A stretch of DNA of 64,000 nt from positions 32,907-96,906 of the forward strand of contig JAIXWM010000079.1 in the NCBI GenBank assembly GCA_027491255.1. Direction: 5' to 3'. The stretch is from Rubrivivax sp. GTDB taxonomy: Bacteria > Pseudomonadota > Gammaproteobacteria > Burkholderiales > Burkholderiaceae_C. Below are positions 16,375 through 24,540 of the stretch, in pieces. The translations under genes were made by a program, and so were the position numbers. The notes below the pieces were generated by a model that worked only from the letters and a program-made list of their open reading frames with translations, was not told the DNA's origin and did not search any database. How positions within the stretch are numbered: position 1 is the stretch's first letter; each line of letters opens with the position of its first letter.

Positions 16375-17127
16375 GTGAACAGCATCTCACCCCCCCTGCA
16401 AGACACCCTCTCCACGGCCGACGACGAGGCCGCGGCCGGCGCCCGCCCGCGGGCCGGCCGCGCCGCCGACGTGCGTCAGGTGCTGCAGGAAGAAATCGAA
16501 TCCGGCCACCTGCCGCCCGGCGCGGCGCTCGACGAGCGCGCGCTGGCCGCGCGCTTCGAGGTCAGCCGCACGCCGGTGCGCGAGGCACTGCAGCAACTGG
16601 CCGCCGTCGGTCTGGTGCGCATCGCGCCCCGCCAGGGGGTCACGGTCGCGCGGCTGTCCATCACCCGCGTGCGCGAGACGCTTGAATACATCGCCGAGCT
16701 CGAGTCGGTCGCCGCCAAGCTCGCCGCGCGCCGCATCGACGCCGAACTGTCGCGCCGGCTCGATGACGCCATGGCGCGTTGCCAGGAGGCCGCCGTCAAC
16801 GGCGGCGCGGCCGAATACTCGCTGGCCAACGCGGTATTCCACGAGGCGCTGTATGCCGGCTGCCGCAACGCCGTCGTGGCCGAGCAGATCCGCCAGGCCC
16901 GGCGCCTGATTCAACGTTACCGGGTGCGCGATTTCCAGACCCGCACGCAGCTGGCGCGCTCGCTGCAGGACCACCTGCGCATCGCGCGCGCGGTGCAGTC
17001 GGGCGACGAGGCCGCCGCCGCCGAGGCGATGCGCCTGCACGTGCCCGCGGGCACCACCGGCTTCTCGGAGTTCCTGGCCACGGTGCCCGCCCACTTCTTC
17101 GAGCACGAGGGCGCCGATCACGGCTGA
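16375..17127 (+). CDS. GntR/FCD-family transcriptional regulator
   Basis: A 250-residue regulator. The N-terminal winged helix-turn-helix spans about residues 32-92 (DERALAARFEVSRTPVREAL, then GLVRIAPRQGVTVARL). The C-terminal all-helical FCD domain (about 97-235) holds the ligand and usually a metal: candidate His ligands are in VFHEAL, QDHLRIA and LHVPAG. I choose the GTG at 16375 because two further in-frame starts (16327, 16339) would place a palindrome inside the coding region; no clear ribosome site helps. Divergent from the acyl-CoA synthetase operon and upstream of the hydratase/Rieske genes, it is the likely local regulator, probably responding to a pathway acid or CoA thioester. Confidence 0.88.
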   Translation: MNSISPPLQDTLSTADDEAAAGARPRAGRAADVRQVLQEEIESGHLPPGAALDERALAARFEVSRTPVREALQQLAAVGLVRIAPRQGVTVARLSITRVRETLEYIAELESVAAKLAARRIDAELSRRLDDAMARCQEAAVNGGAAEYSLANAVFHEALYAGCRNAVVAEQIRQARRLIQRYRVRDFQTRTQLARSLQDHLRIARAVQSGDEAAAAEAMRLHVPAGTTGFSEFLATVPAHFFEHEGADHG

Positions 17128-17224
17128 TTCCCGATCAGCCCCCTGCCCCCTGCCAACCCGTACCAACCCGCGCCGGCCCGCCCTGCCCCGGCGCCCCGCA
17201 CCTCACCCCCGGAAAGACCGACCC

Positions 17225-18229
17225 GTGATCATCGACTCCCACGCCCACGTCGTGATGCCGCCGCAGAGCTTTCGCTTCATGGCCGAGCTCGTCGGAGGCC
17301 GCGGCAACCCGTCGGTCCCGCCGAAGATCGCCGACGAGGCGGTGCGCAAGGCAGCCGAGGAGATCGTGGCCACCATGGACCGCGTGGGCACCGACATGCA
17401 GTTCATCTCGCCGCGGCCCTACCTGCAGATGCACTCGGTCCAGCCCGCACGCGTGACCGAGATCTGGACGCGCCACTGCAACGACCTGATCGCGCGCATG
17501 GTCGACATGTTCCCCAGTCGCTTCCGCGGGGTGGCGGGGCTGCCGCAGCACATGCACGACTCGCCAGCCGGGCTGTGCGTGGCGGAACTGGAGCGCTGTG
17601 TCGAGCAGCTGGGCTTCGTCGGCTGCCTGATCAACCCGGACCCGACCGAGGGCTCGGCGCTGCCGCCGCCGGGCCTGGGCGACCCTTTCTGGCACCCGCT
17701 GTACGAGGCGATGACGCGGCTGGACGTGCCGGGGCTGATCCACTCGGCCGGCAGCTGCAGCCCGCGCGAGTCGTACACGCTGAAGTTCATCAACGAGGAG
17801 AGCATCGCCATCGTGTCGCTGCTGCGCACGGACGTGTTCCAGCGCTTTCCGGCGCTGAAGATCGTGGTCGCGCATGCCGGCGGGGCCATCCCCTACCAGA
17901 TGGGGCGCTTTCGCAGCTGGAACGTGCGCAAGGGCGAGCCGCGCAGCTTCGACGAGCAGCTCAAGCAGCTGCACTTCGACACCTGCAACTACTCGAAGGA
18001 GTCGATCGAGCTGCTGCTGAAGGTGGTGGGCGTGCCCAACGTCGTCTTCGGCACCGAGAAGCCGGGCACCGGCAGCGCGCGCGACCCGCTGACCGACCGC
18101 GACTACGACGACATGAAGCCGGTGATCGAGAGCATCGAGTGGCTGAGCGCGCAGGACCGCGCCGACATCTTCGAGTGCAACTGCCGCCGCCTGTACACGC
18201 GCGCCTTCCGCTCGGACCGGCAGGACTGA
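17225..18229 (+). CDS. LigJ-like amidohydrolase-2 protein (4-oxalomesaconate hydratase type)
   Basis: A 334-residue TIM-barrel of the amidohydrolase-2 family. The metal site matches LigJ, the zinc 4-oxalomesaconate hydratase of protocatechuate 4,5-cleavage: H6 and H8 in DSHAHV, H173 in LIHSAG, and a Glu (E278, GTEKPG) where decarboxylases of the family have Asp. H217 in AHAGG is also conserved. The start is GTG at 17225 with a GGAAAG site. With a LigB-type dioxygenase in the same island, hydration of an extradiol cleavage product is the best guess; a decarboxylase or lactonase of the same family cannot be excluded. The Rieske gene follows by 33 bases. Confidence 0.82.
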   Translation: MIIDSHAHVVMPPQSFRFMAELVGGRGNPSVPPKIADEAVRKAAEEIVATMDRVGTDMQFISPRPYLQMHSVQPARVTEIWTRHCNDLIARMVDMFPSRFRGVAGLPQHMHDSPAGLCVAELERCVEQLGFVGCLINPDPTEGSALPPPGLGDPFWHPLYEAMTRLDVPGLIHSAGSCSPRESYTLKFINEESIAIVSLLRTDVFQRFPALKIVVAHAGGAIPYQMGRFRSWNVRKGEPRSFDEQLKQLHFDTCNYSKESIELLLKVVGVPNVVFGTEKPGTGSARDPLTDRDYDDMKPVIESIEWLSAQDRADIFECNCRRLYTRAFRSDRQD

Positions 18230-18262
18230 CGCCCCGAAAGCCCCAGAAGGAGGACGCCCGCG

Positions 18263-19501
18263 ATGCCGCTGTCCCGCGAAGACAACGACCTGCTGACCCG
18301 CGTCGAGAACGGCGCGCCGATGGGCGCGATGCTGCGCCAGCACTACTGGCTGCCGGCCATCCCCTCGAGCAAGCTCGAAGCCGGCGGCCGCCCCTACCGC
18401 GTGCGGCTGCTGGGTGGCGACCACGTCGTCTTCCGCGGGCCCGACGGCGGGGTCGGCATCCTGGACGAGCGCTGCCCGCACCGCAAGGCCTCGCTGGCGC
18501 TGGCGCGCAACGAGCCCGGCGGTCTGCGCTGCATCTACCACGGCTGGAAGCTCGCGCCCACGGGCGCCGTCGTCGAGGCGCCCAACCACACCGGCGACCA
18601 GGAGCGCTTCTGCGCGCCCGTGCGCGTCAACCGCTACCGCGCGGTCGACCGCGGCGGCATCGTCTGGGCCTGGCTGGGCCGGGGCGAGACGCCGGTGCGC
18701 TTCCCCGAGCTGCCCTTCGTCGACCTGCCCGAGCACCAGCGCTCGGTCACCAGCGCCGAGGTGCCGACCAACTGGGTGCAGGGTGTGGAGGCGTCGATGG
18801 ATTCCTCCCACGTCAGCGTGCTGCACGAGTCGTCGACGCAGATGACGGCCGGCGCGGGCAACCAGCGCATGCTGATGAACAAGGCCGTCGCGCCCAAGCT
18901 CGAGTTCGAGGAGCGCCCCTACGGCTACCGCTACGCGGCGATCCGACCGGTGGGCGAGGACCAGCAGTACGCGCGCGTCAACAACTTCGTCATGCCCTGG
19001 TACGGGCTGATCTGCCCGCCGCACCCCGGCGGGCCGAGCACCCTGTTCTTCAGCGTGCCGGTGGACGACGTCACGCACCGCGCCTGGTTCGTGCACTTCA
19101 ACCCCGGCGCGCCGCTGGGCATGACCAACATGTCGGCCTCGCCCGACGTGTGGAACTACCCACCACTGCCGCCCGGCGGCCCCGAGGACAACTGGGGCCA
19201 GAACCGCGACCTGATGAAGCGCGGCCACGCCACCGGCTTCCCGCAGCACCTGGGCACCGAGGACTTCGCGATGTTCATCAGCCAGGGGCCGATCGTCGAC
19301 CGCAGCGACGAGCAGCTGTGCTCGGCCGACGGCGCCGTGCTGCGCGTGCGCCAGGCGCTGCTGCGCGCGGTGCGCGAGTTCCAGGCCGGCCGAACGCCCA
19401 CACTGGCCGACAGCCCCGAGCTCGACTACCGCGCCATCCACTCGGTGGGCGGCGTCATTCCCGCCGGCACCGACTGGCGCACGCTGTGCGACGCCGCCTG
19501 A
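18263..19501 (+). CDS. Rieske non-heme iron oxygenase, catalytic (alpha) subunit
   Basis: A 412-residue oxygenase of the phthalate 4,5-dioxygenase/vanillate demethylase group. The Rieske [2Fe-2S] site is CPH...CIYH (C-x-H-x16-C-x2-H, about residues 72-94). The mononuclear iron site is MDSSHVSVLHE (D-x2-H-x4-H, near residue 175-186), completed by a later Asp. Such one-component-alpha systems hydroxylate or O-demethylate aromatic acids. No reductase (ferredoxin/FMN) gene lies nearby, so electrons must come from a partner encoded elsewhere. The ATG has an AAGGAGG site nine bases upstream. It is followed by the tandem repeat array rather than by the reductase gene one would expect. Confidence 0.9.
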   Translation: MPLSREDNDLLTRVENGAPMGAMLRQHYWLPAIPSSKLEAGGRPYRVRLLGGDHVVFRGPDGGVGILDERCPHRKASLALARNEPGGLRCIYHGWKLAPTGAVVEAPNHTGDQERFCAPVRVNRYRAVDRGGIVWAWLGRGETPVRFPELPFVDLPEHQRSVTSAEVPTNWVQGVEASMDSSHVSVLHESSTQMTAGAGNQRMLMNKAVAPKLEFEERPYGYRYAAIRPVGEDQQYARVNNFVMPWYGLICPPHPGGPSTLFFSVPVDDVTHRAWFVHFNPGAPLGMTNMSASPDVWNYPPLPPGGPEDNWGQNRDLMKRGHATGFPQHLGTEDFAMFISQGPIVDRSDEQLCSADGAVLRVRQALLRAVREFQAGRTPTLADSPELDYRAIHSVGGVIPAGTDWRTLCDAA

Positions 19502-19543
19502 GGCCCACACGGGTCCGATCGGTGCCAGGAACCTCCAACCCCC

Positions 19544-20140
19544 CGTTCAGGCCGAGCTTGTCGAAGCCTCGCGCCACCTCAAGCATCCGTTCGGGCCGAG
19601 CCTGTCGAAGCCTCGCGCCATCATGGGCATCCGTTCGGGCCGAGCTTGTCGAAGCCTCGCGCCACCTCAAGCATCCGTTCGGGCTGAGCCTGTCGAAACC
19701 TCGCGCCACCTCAAGCACCCGTTCGGGCCGAGCTTGCCGAAGCCTCGCACCACCTCAGACATCCGTTCGGGCTGAGCTTGTCGAAGCCTCGCGCCACCTC
19801 AAGCATCCGTTCAGGCTGTGCCTGTCGAAGCCTCGCACCACCTCTGGCACACGTTCGAGCCGAGCCTGTCGAAGCCTCGCGCCACCTCAGGCATCCGTTC
19901 GGGCTGAGCTTGTCGAAGCCTCGCGCCACCTCAAGCATCCGTTCAGGCGGAGCCTGTCGAAACCTCGCGCCACCTCAAGCACCCGTTCGAGCCGAGCTTG
20001 CCGAAGCCTGGCGCCACCTCAAGCATCCGTTCAGGCTAAGCCTGTCGAAGCCTCACGCCACCTCAAGCACCCGTTCGGGCTGAGCTTGTCGAAGCCTCGC
20101 ACCACATCAGACATCCGTTCGGGCTGAGCTTGTCGAAGCC
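19544..20140. repeat. Fourteen-copy tandem repeat, 44-bp unit
   Basis: Fourteen copies of a unit whose core is CGTTCGGGCTGAGCTTGTCG followed by AAGCCTCGCGCCACCTCAAG and CATC. The period is 44 bp, with small length changes. Copies differ at a few fixed positions (GAGCTTG or GAGCCTG, CATCC or CACCC, GCGCC or GCACC). A second, longer period is visible: copies 3-5 and 9-11 share the same marker changes (TCGAAACC, then CTTGCCGAAG), which points to duplication of a six-copy block of about 264 bp. The core resembles short dispersed palindromic repeats common in proteobacteria (from memory). It separates the Rieske gene from the second Bug gene. Confidence 0.92.
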
Positions 20141-20185
20141 CTTGTCACACCAACCCTAACCCCAACCCCGCGCCGGAGACCCGTC

Positions 20186-21175
20186 ATGAACCGCCCCGCC
20201 CCCCGCCGCCGGCACCTGCTGCTCGGCGCTGCTGCTGCGCTTGCCCTGCCCGGCTTCGCCCGCGCCCAGGGCTCGTCGCAGCCGCTGCGCGGGCTGATCG
20301 GCTTCCCGCCCGGCGGCGCCACCGACGCGATCGCGCGCGTCGTCACCGAACGCCTGGGCGCCGAACTCGGGCAGCCGGTGGTCGTCGCGAACCGCCCCGG
20401 GGCCGGCGGCCGCCTGGCGGCCGACGCAGTACTGGCTGCGCCGGCCGACGGACGCACCTACATGGTCGCGCCGAATGCCACGCCCACCTTCCAGATGCTG
20501 ATCTTCGGCCACCAGATCAAGTGGAACATCGAGCGCGATTTCGCACCGGTCGCCACGCTGGCAGCCTACCCGCTGGGCATGGGCGTGTCGCTGGCCACCG
20601 GCGCGGCCAACGCGCGCGAGTTCGTCGCCTGGGCTCGCGCCCACCCGGCGCGGGCCAGCTTCGGCACGCCGGGCCTGGGCGGGCAGAACCACTTCCTCGG
20701 CGTGGCCTTCGCCCGGGCCGCCGGCATCGAATTGCCGGTCACGCCCTACAAGGGCTCGCCGCCGATGGTGACCGACCTGCTCGGCGGCCACGTGCCTTCG
20801 GCCGTGAGCCTGATGGACGGCATGATGGCCCACCAAAAGGCGGGCAGGATCCGCGTCATCGGCCTGTTCACGAAGGAGCGCTCGCCGCTGATGCCCGAGA
20901 TCCCGACCTTCGTCGAGCAGGGCTACGCGGTCACCGGCGGCGACGCCTGGACCGGGATGTGGGCGCGCGCCGGCACCCCGGCGGCCGAGATCGAGCGCGT
21001 GCAGCGCGCGGTCCAGAAGATCCTGAACCTGCCCGAGGTCCGGCAGGTGATGACGCAGAACCTGCAGGTGCTGCCCTGGTACCGCGACAGCCGCGGCATG
21101 GCGGCGATGCAGCGCGAAGACCTGGAGATCTGGGAGCCGATGATCAAGGCCTCGGGCTTCAAGCCGGAATCCTGA
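20186..21175 (+). CDS. Bug/TctC-family periplasmic binding protein (second copy)
   Basis: A 329-residue tripartite tricarboxylate transporter binding protein. Its N-terminus PAPRRRHLLLGAAAALALPG is a signal peptide with an Arg pair, possibly Tat-type, ending near FARAQ (residue 28). Family blocks are LIGFPPGGATDAIARVV, VVVANRPGAGGRLAADAV and YMVAPNATPTFQML. It ends with IKASGFKP, as does the first copy at 10422, so the two are paralogues and may bind related acids. A GGAGA site precedes the ATG. It lies between the repeat array and two beta-oxidation genes. No membrane components are present. Confidence 0.9.
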   Translation: MNRPAPRRRHLLLGAAAALALPGFARAQGSSQPLRGLIGFPPGGATDAIARVVTERLGAELGQPVVVANRPGAGGRLAADAVLAAPADGRTYMVAPNATPTFQMLIFGHQIKWNIERDFAPVATLAAYPLGMGVSLATGAANAREFVAWARAHPARASFGTPGLGGQNHFLGVAFARAAGIELPVTPYKGSPPMVTDLLGGHVPSAVSLMDGMMAHQKAGRIRVIGLFTKERSPLMPEIPTFVEQGYAVTGGDAWTGMWARAGTPAAEIERVQRAVQKILNLPEVRQVMTQNLQVLPWYRDSRGMAAMQREDLEIWEPMIKASGFKPES

Positions 21176-21177
21176 AC

Positions 21178-21978
21178 ATGAGCGACGACACACTGGTCAC
21201 CTACGAACTCGACGGCCCCGTGGCGCTGATCGGGCTGAACCGCCCCGACAAGCGCAACGCCATCAACGACGCCGTCGTCGACGCGCTGAAGGCCGCCGTG
21301 CTGCGCGCGCACGACGAGGCCCACGTGGGCGTGCTGTTCGGCCACGGCCCGAACTTCTGCGCCGGGCTGGACCTGGCCGAGGCGCTAGCGCGCGCCACCG
21401 GCCGCATCGTGCCGCCGCGCAAGCGCAAGCGCCACAACTGGCACGTGGTCTTCGACGAGATCGAGCGCGGGCCCATCCCCTTCGTCGGCGCGCTGCACGG
21501 CGCGGTCGTGGGCGGCGGGCTCGAGCTGGCGATGGCAACGCACGTGCGCGTGTGCGACGAGAGCGCCTTCTTCGGCCTGCCGGAGGGCCAGCGCGGCATC
21601 TTCGTCGGCGGCGGCGGCACGGTGCGCATCCAGCGTGTGGTGGGCACCACGGTGATGACCGACCTGATGCTCACCGGCCGGCTGCTGAATGCTGCCGAGG
21701 CGATGACCGAGCACGTGGTGCGCTACGTCGTGCCCACCGGCGGCGCGCTGGCCAAGGCGCGCGAACTCGCCGCGCGCATTGCGCAGAACACGATCGAGAC
21801 CAACTGGAAGATCGTCAACGTGCTGCCGCGGGTGCAGGACCTGTCGCACGACGACGGGCTGTTCGTCGAGCAGCTGAACTCCGCGATGGCGCGCCCGCCC
21901 GAGGTGGAGCAGCGCCTGCGCGAGTTCGTCGAGGGCAAGGCGCGGCCACTGGTCGCACCGCCGAAGGAGGTCCCATGA
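21178..21978 (+). CDS. Enoyl-CoA hydratase/isomerase
   Basis: A 266-residue crotonase. Unlike two other crotonases of this window it keeps both hydratase glutamates: E in GGGLELAMATHVRV (about residue 117) and E in GLPEGQRG (about residue 137). The oxyanion motif is GPNFCAGLDLAE. The frame is open far upstream, but the ATG at 21178, two bases after the Bug stop, starts the family-typical MSDDTLVTYELDGPVALIGL. Its stop overlaps the dehydrogenase ATG. It should hydrate the enoyl-CoA made by the acyl-CoA dehydrogenases of the island, giving the substrate for the next gene. Confidence 0.9.
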   Translation: MSDDTLVTYELDGPVALIGLNRPDKRNAINDAVVDALKAAVLRAHDEAHVGVLFGHGPNFCAGLDLAEALARATGRIVPPRKRKRHNWHVVFDEIERGPIPFVGALHGAVVGGGLELAMATHVRVCDESAFFGLPEGQRGIFVGGGGTVRIQRVVGTTVMTDLMLTGRLLNAAEAMTEHVVRYVVPTGGALAKARELAARIAQNTIETNWKIVNVLPRVQDLSHDDGLFVEQLNSAMARPPEVEQRLREFVEGKARPLVAPPKEVP

Positions 21979-23318
21979 ACAGCGCATTCGATCTGACCGA
22001 CGCCGACCGCGCGCGCGCCGCCGCGCACGTCGAGCAGGCCCGCGCCGCGGCGGCCGACATCGGCCTGCCGGCGGGGGTGGCGCCGCGCCCGGTGCACGCC
22101 GTGGCTGTGGTGGGTGCGGGCACGATGGGCAGCGGCATCGCGATGGCCTGCGCCAACGCAGGGCTGGCGGTGTGGCTCGTCGACGCCGACGCCGCTGGCC
22201 TGCAGCGCGGCCTGACACGCGTGCGCGAGCAGTACGCAGCGAGCGTGCAGCGCGGCCGCCTGACGCCGCAGGCGATGGACGAGCGCCTGGCCCTGATCCG
22301 CGGCACGCTCACGCTCACCGACGCGGCCGCGGCCGACCTCTGGGTCGAGGCCGTGTTCGAGGACCTGGCGCTCAAGCAGTCGCTGTTCCGGCAGATCGAC
22401 GCCAACGCCCGGCCCGGCGCGGTGCTGGCCACCAACACGTCGGGCTTGGACATCGACGCCATCGCGGCGGTCACCGGGCGCCCGCAGGACGTGGCCGGCG
22501 CGCACTTCTTCAGCCCGGCCCACGTGATGAAACTGCTCGAGGTGGTGCGCGCCGAGCGCACCGCGCCCGACGTGCTCGCCACCCTGATGACGCTGGGCAC
22601 GCGGCTGGGCAAGACCGCGGTGCTGGCGCGCGTGTACCCCGGCTTCATCGGCAACGCGCTGTTCCGGCAGTACAACCGCGAAGCGCACTTCCTGGTCGAG
22701 GACGGCGCGCTGCCGCACGAGGTCGACGCCGCTTTGACGGGCTTCGGCTACGCCATGGGCATCTTCGCTGTCCACGACATGGCCGGCAACGACGTGGGCT
22801 ACCCCACGCGCAAGGCCCAGATGGCCACGCGCGACCCGACGCGGCGCTGGAACGACCTGATCCTGAAACTGGTCGAGCAAGGCCGGCTCGGACAGAAGAG
22901 CGGCCGCGGCTGGTACCGCTACGACAGCGGCAGCCGCGTACCCCAACGCGATCCCGAGTTCGAGGCCTGGGTCGTCGCCGAATCGGCACGCATGGGCCTG
23001 CGCCGCCGCCCCATCGGCAACGAGGAGATCCTCGAGCGCTGCCTCTTCGGCATGGTCAACGAGGGCGCGCGCCTGCTCGAGCGCGGCATCGCGCTGCGCC
23101 CAGGCGACATCGACCTCGTCTACCTCACCGGCTACGGCTTCCCCGCGGCCCAGGGCGGCCCGATGTTCATGGCCGACCGCATCGGTCTGCCGCGCGTGCT
23201 GGCCGCCGTGGAGCGCCTGCACGCCGAGCACGGCGTGTGGTGGGAACCGGCGCCGCTGCTGAGGCGGCTCGCGCAAGCGGGGAGCAGCTTCGGGCAGTGG
23301 GCGCGGGAGCGGGGCTGA
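21975..23318 (+). CDS. 3-hydroxyacyl-CoA dehydrogenase
   Basis: A 447-residue NAD-dependent 3-hydroxyacyl-CoA dehydrogenase. The Rossmann motif VAVVGAGTMGSGIAMACANA is near residues 37-56, the catalytic His is in HFFSPAHVMKLLEVV, and the C-terminal helical domain is repeated as in FadB/FadJ, of which this is the dehydrogenase half without a crotonase domain. The ATG at 21975 overlaps the hydratase stop (ATGA) and has an AAGGAGG site. It oxidises the 3-hydroxyacyl-CoA to the 3-ketoacyl-CoA. It is the last plus-strand gene of the island and converges with the Tad operon, only 19 bases away. Confidence 0.92.
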   Translation: MNSAFDLTDADRARAAAHVEQARAAAADIGLPAGVAPRPVHAVAVVGAGTMGSGIAMACANAGLAVWLVDADAAGLQRGLTRVREQYAASVQRGRLTPQAMDERLALIRGTLTLTDAAAADLWVEAVFEDLALKQSLFRQIDANARPGAVLATNTSGLDIDAIAAVTGRPQDVAGAHFFSPAHVMKLLEVVRAERTAPDVLATLMTLGTRLGKTAVLARVYPGFIGNALFRQYNREAHFLVEDGALPHEVDAALTGFGYAMGIFAVHDMAGNDVGYPTRKAQMATRDPTRRWNDLILKLVEQGRLGQKSGRGWYRYDSGSRVPQRDPEFEAWVVAESARMGLRRRPIGNEEILERCLFGMVNEGARLLERGIALRPGDIDLVYLTGYGFPAAQGGPMFMADRIGLPRVLAAVERLHAEHGVWWEPAPLLRRLAQAGSSFGQWARERG

Positions 23319-23337
23319 GGGTCGCGCAGCCCTCGCC

Positions 23338-24360
23338 TCACCCCCCTCCCCCCATGGCCGGCAACAGCACGCGCCGGATCTGCAGGATCGCAGGGCCGAG
23401 CAGCACCACCATCAGCGCCGGGAAGATGAAGAAGATCAGCGGGAACAGCAGCTTCAGCGCAATCTTGGCCGCGGCCTCCTCGGCGCGCTGACGGCGCAGC
23501 GTACGCAGCGTGTCGGCGTGCACGCGCAGCGCCTGCGCGACGCGCGTGCCGAAGCGCTCGGCCTGGACGATGGTGGTGACGAAGGCCTCCACCTCCTCGA
23601 CCCCGGTCCGCAGCGCCAGGTTGCGCAGGGCGCGTTCGCGCGTCGCGCCGGCGCGCAGCTCCAGGTTCACCAGGCGCAGTTCCTCGGCCAGCGTCGGGCT
23701 CTGGGGCGCGAGGTCGGCAGCCACGCGCAGCAGCGCGGCTTCGGTACCGAGCCCGGCCTCGACGCACACCGTCATCAGGTCCAACGCATCGGGAAAGGCT
23801 TCGAAGATGGCGCGCTGGCGCACACGCACGCGTTGCGCCAACACCAGGTTCGGCCCCCAGTAGCCCAGCGAGGCGGGCAGCAGCAACGCCAGGGCCAGCG
23901 CCGGCCCGCGCGGCAGCACGCCGGCCAGCGTGCAGGCGACGAAGGTCAGCACCGGCAGGACCAGGGTGAGCAGGGCCTTGATGCCAAAGAAGGCGGGTAC
24001 CGCCTGCGGGTGGCGGATGCCCGCGTGCAGGAAGCGCTGGCGCACCAGACCGACCTCGTCGGCGGCGGCCGGCGGCGCCGGCACGGCGACCGATGGCGAG
24101 GCGTCCGACACGGGCGGCGCAGGCGATGCTGACGCCGCGGCCGGTGCCGCAAGGTGATGCAGCGGCTTCGTCCACGCGGCCCACGCCGCCCAGAGACGGC
24201 TCGCACCCGCCGGGCCTTCGACGGGGGCGGCCCCTGCGCCATCCGGGACCAGCCGTCGCAGGCGGCGGCGCGCCGCCTCGCCAAGCCAGAGCGCCGCTGC
24301 CGCAGCGACGAGCAGCACGCCGGCCAGGAAGGCCAGCGCCAGGATCAGGACTTCGGTCAC
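23338..24360 (-). CDS. tadC: Tad pilus inner-membrane platform protein TadC
   Basis: A 340-residue GspF-like protein of the Tad secretion platform. A first membrane segment follows the start ([20 protein letters not shown]), two more lie near residues 140-185, and the last near 305-330 ([20 protein letters not shown]). The cytoplasmic GspF domain includes [21 protein letters not shown] choose the GTG at 24360 because AAGGAGG lies five bases upstream; ATG codons at 24378 and 24423 are alternatives. A 180-base gap with no gene separates it from tadB, where a tadD gene could once have been. It closes the operon. Confidence 0.88.
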   Translation of the reverse strand: MTEVLILALAFLAGVLLVAAAAALWLGEAARRRLRRLVPDGAGAAPVEGPAGASRLWAAWAAWTKPLHHLAAPAAASASPAPPVSDASPSVAVPAPPAAADEVGLVRQRFLHAGIRHPQAVPAFFGIKALLTLVLPVLTFVACTLAGVLPRGPALALALLLPASLGYWGPNLVLAQRVRVRQRAIFEAFPDALDLMTVCVEAGLGTEAALLRVAADLAPQSPTLAEELRLVNLELRAGATRERALRNLALRTGVEEVEAFVTTIVQAERFGTRVAQALRVHADTLRTLRRQRAEEAAAKIALKLLFPLIFFIFPALMVVLLGPAILQIRRVLLPAMGGGG

Positions 24361-24540
24361 CCCGCCCTCCTTGTGCATCCATTGGCTGAGTGTCTTCCGC
24401 CGTGCCCGAAAGGCGCATGCCACCGCGCCGGTTCCAGGTGCAAAGCACGGCCATGGCGCGGGCCAGGGCAGGCCTCTGCGGCAACGCGTCGAGGTGTTCG
24501 CCTGGAGAAGGCGCTGATGGTGGGAACGGGTTTCATACCC

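Noticed and set aside
17575..20127. A very long open frame crossing the Rieske gene and the repeat array
   Set aside because: It is an alternative frame of the amidohydrolase and Rieske genes, kept open by GC-rich codons and by the repeat, with no family motifs.
19544..20140. CRISPR array
   Set aside because: The whole 44-bp unit is repeated, including the part that would be the spacer; there are no unique spacers and no cas genes.
24361..24540. A tadD remnant between tadB and tadC
   Set aside because: No frame in the 180 bases shows TPR-like or lipoprotein sequence.
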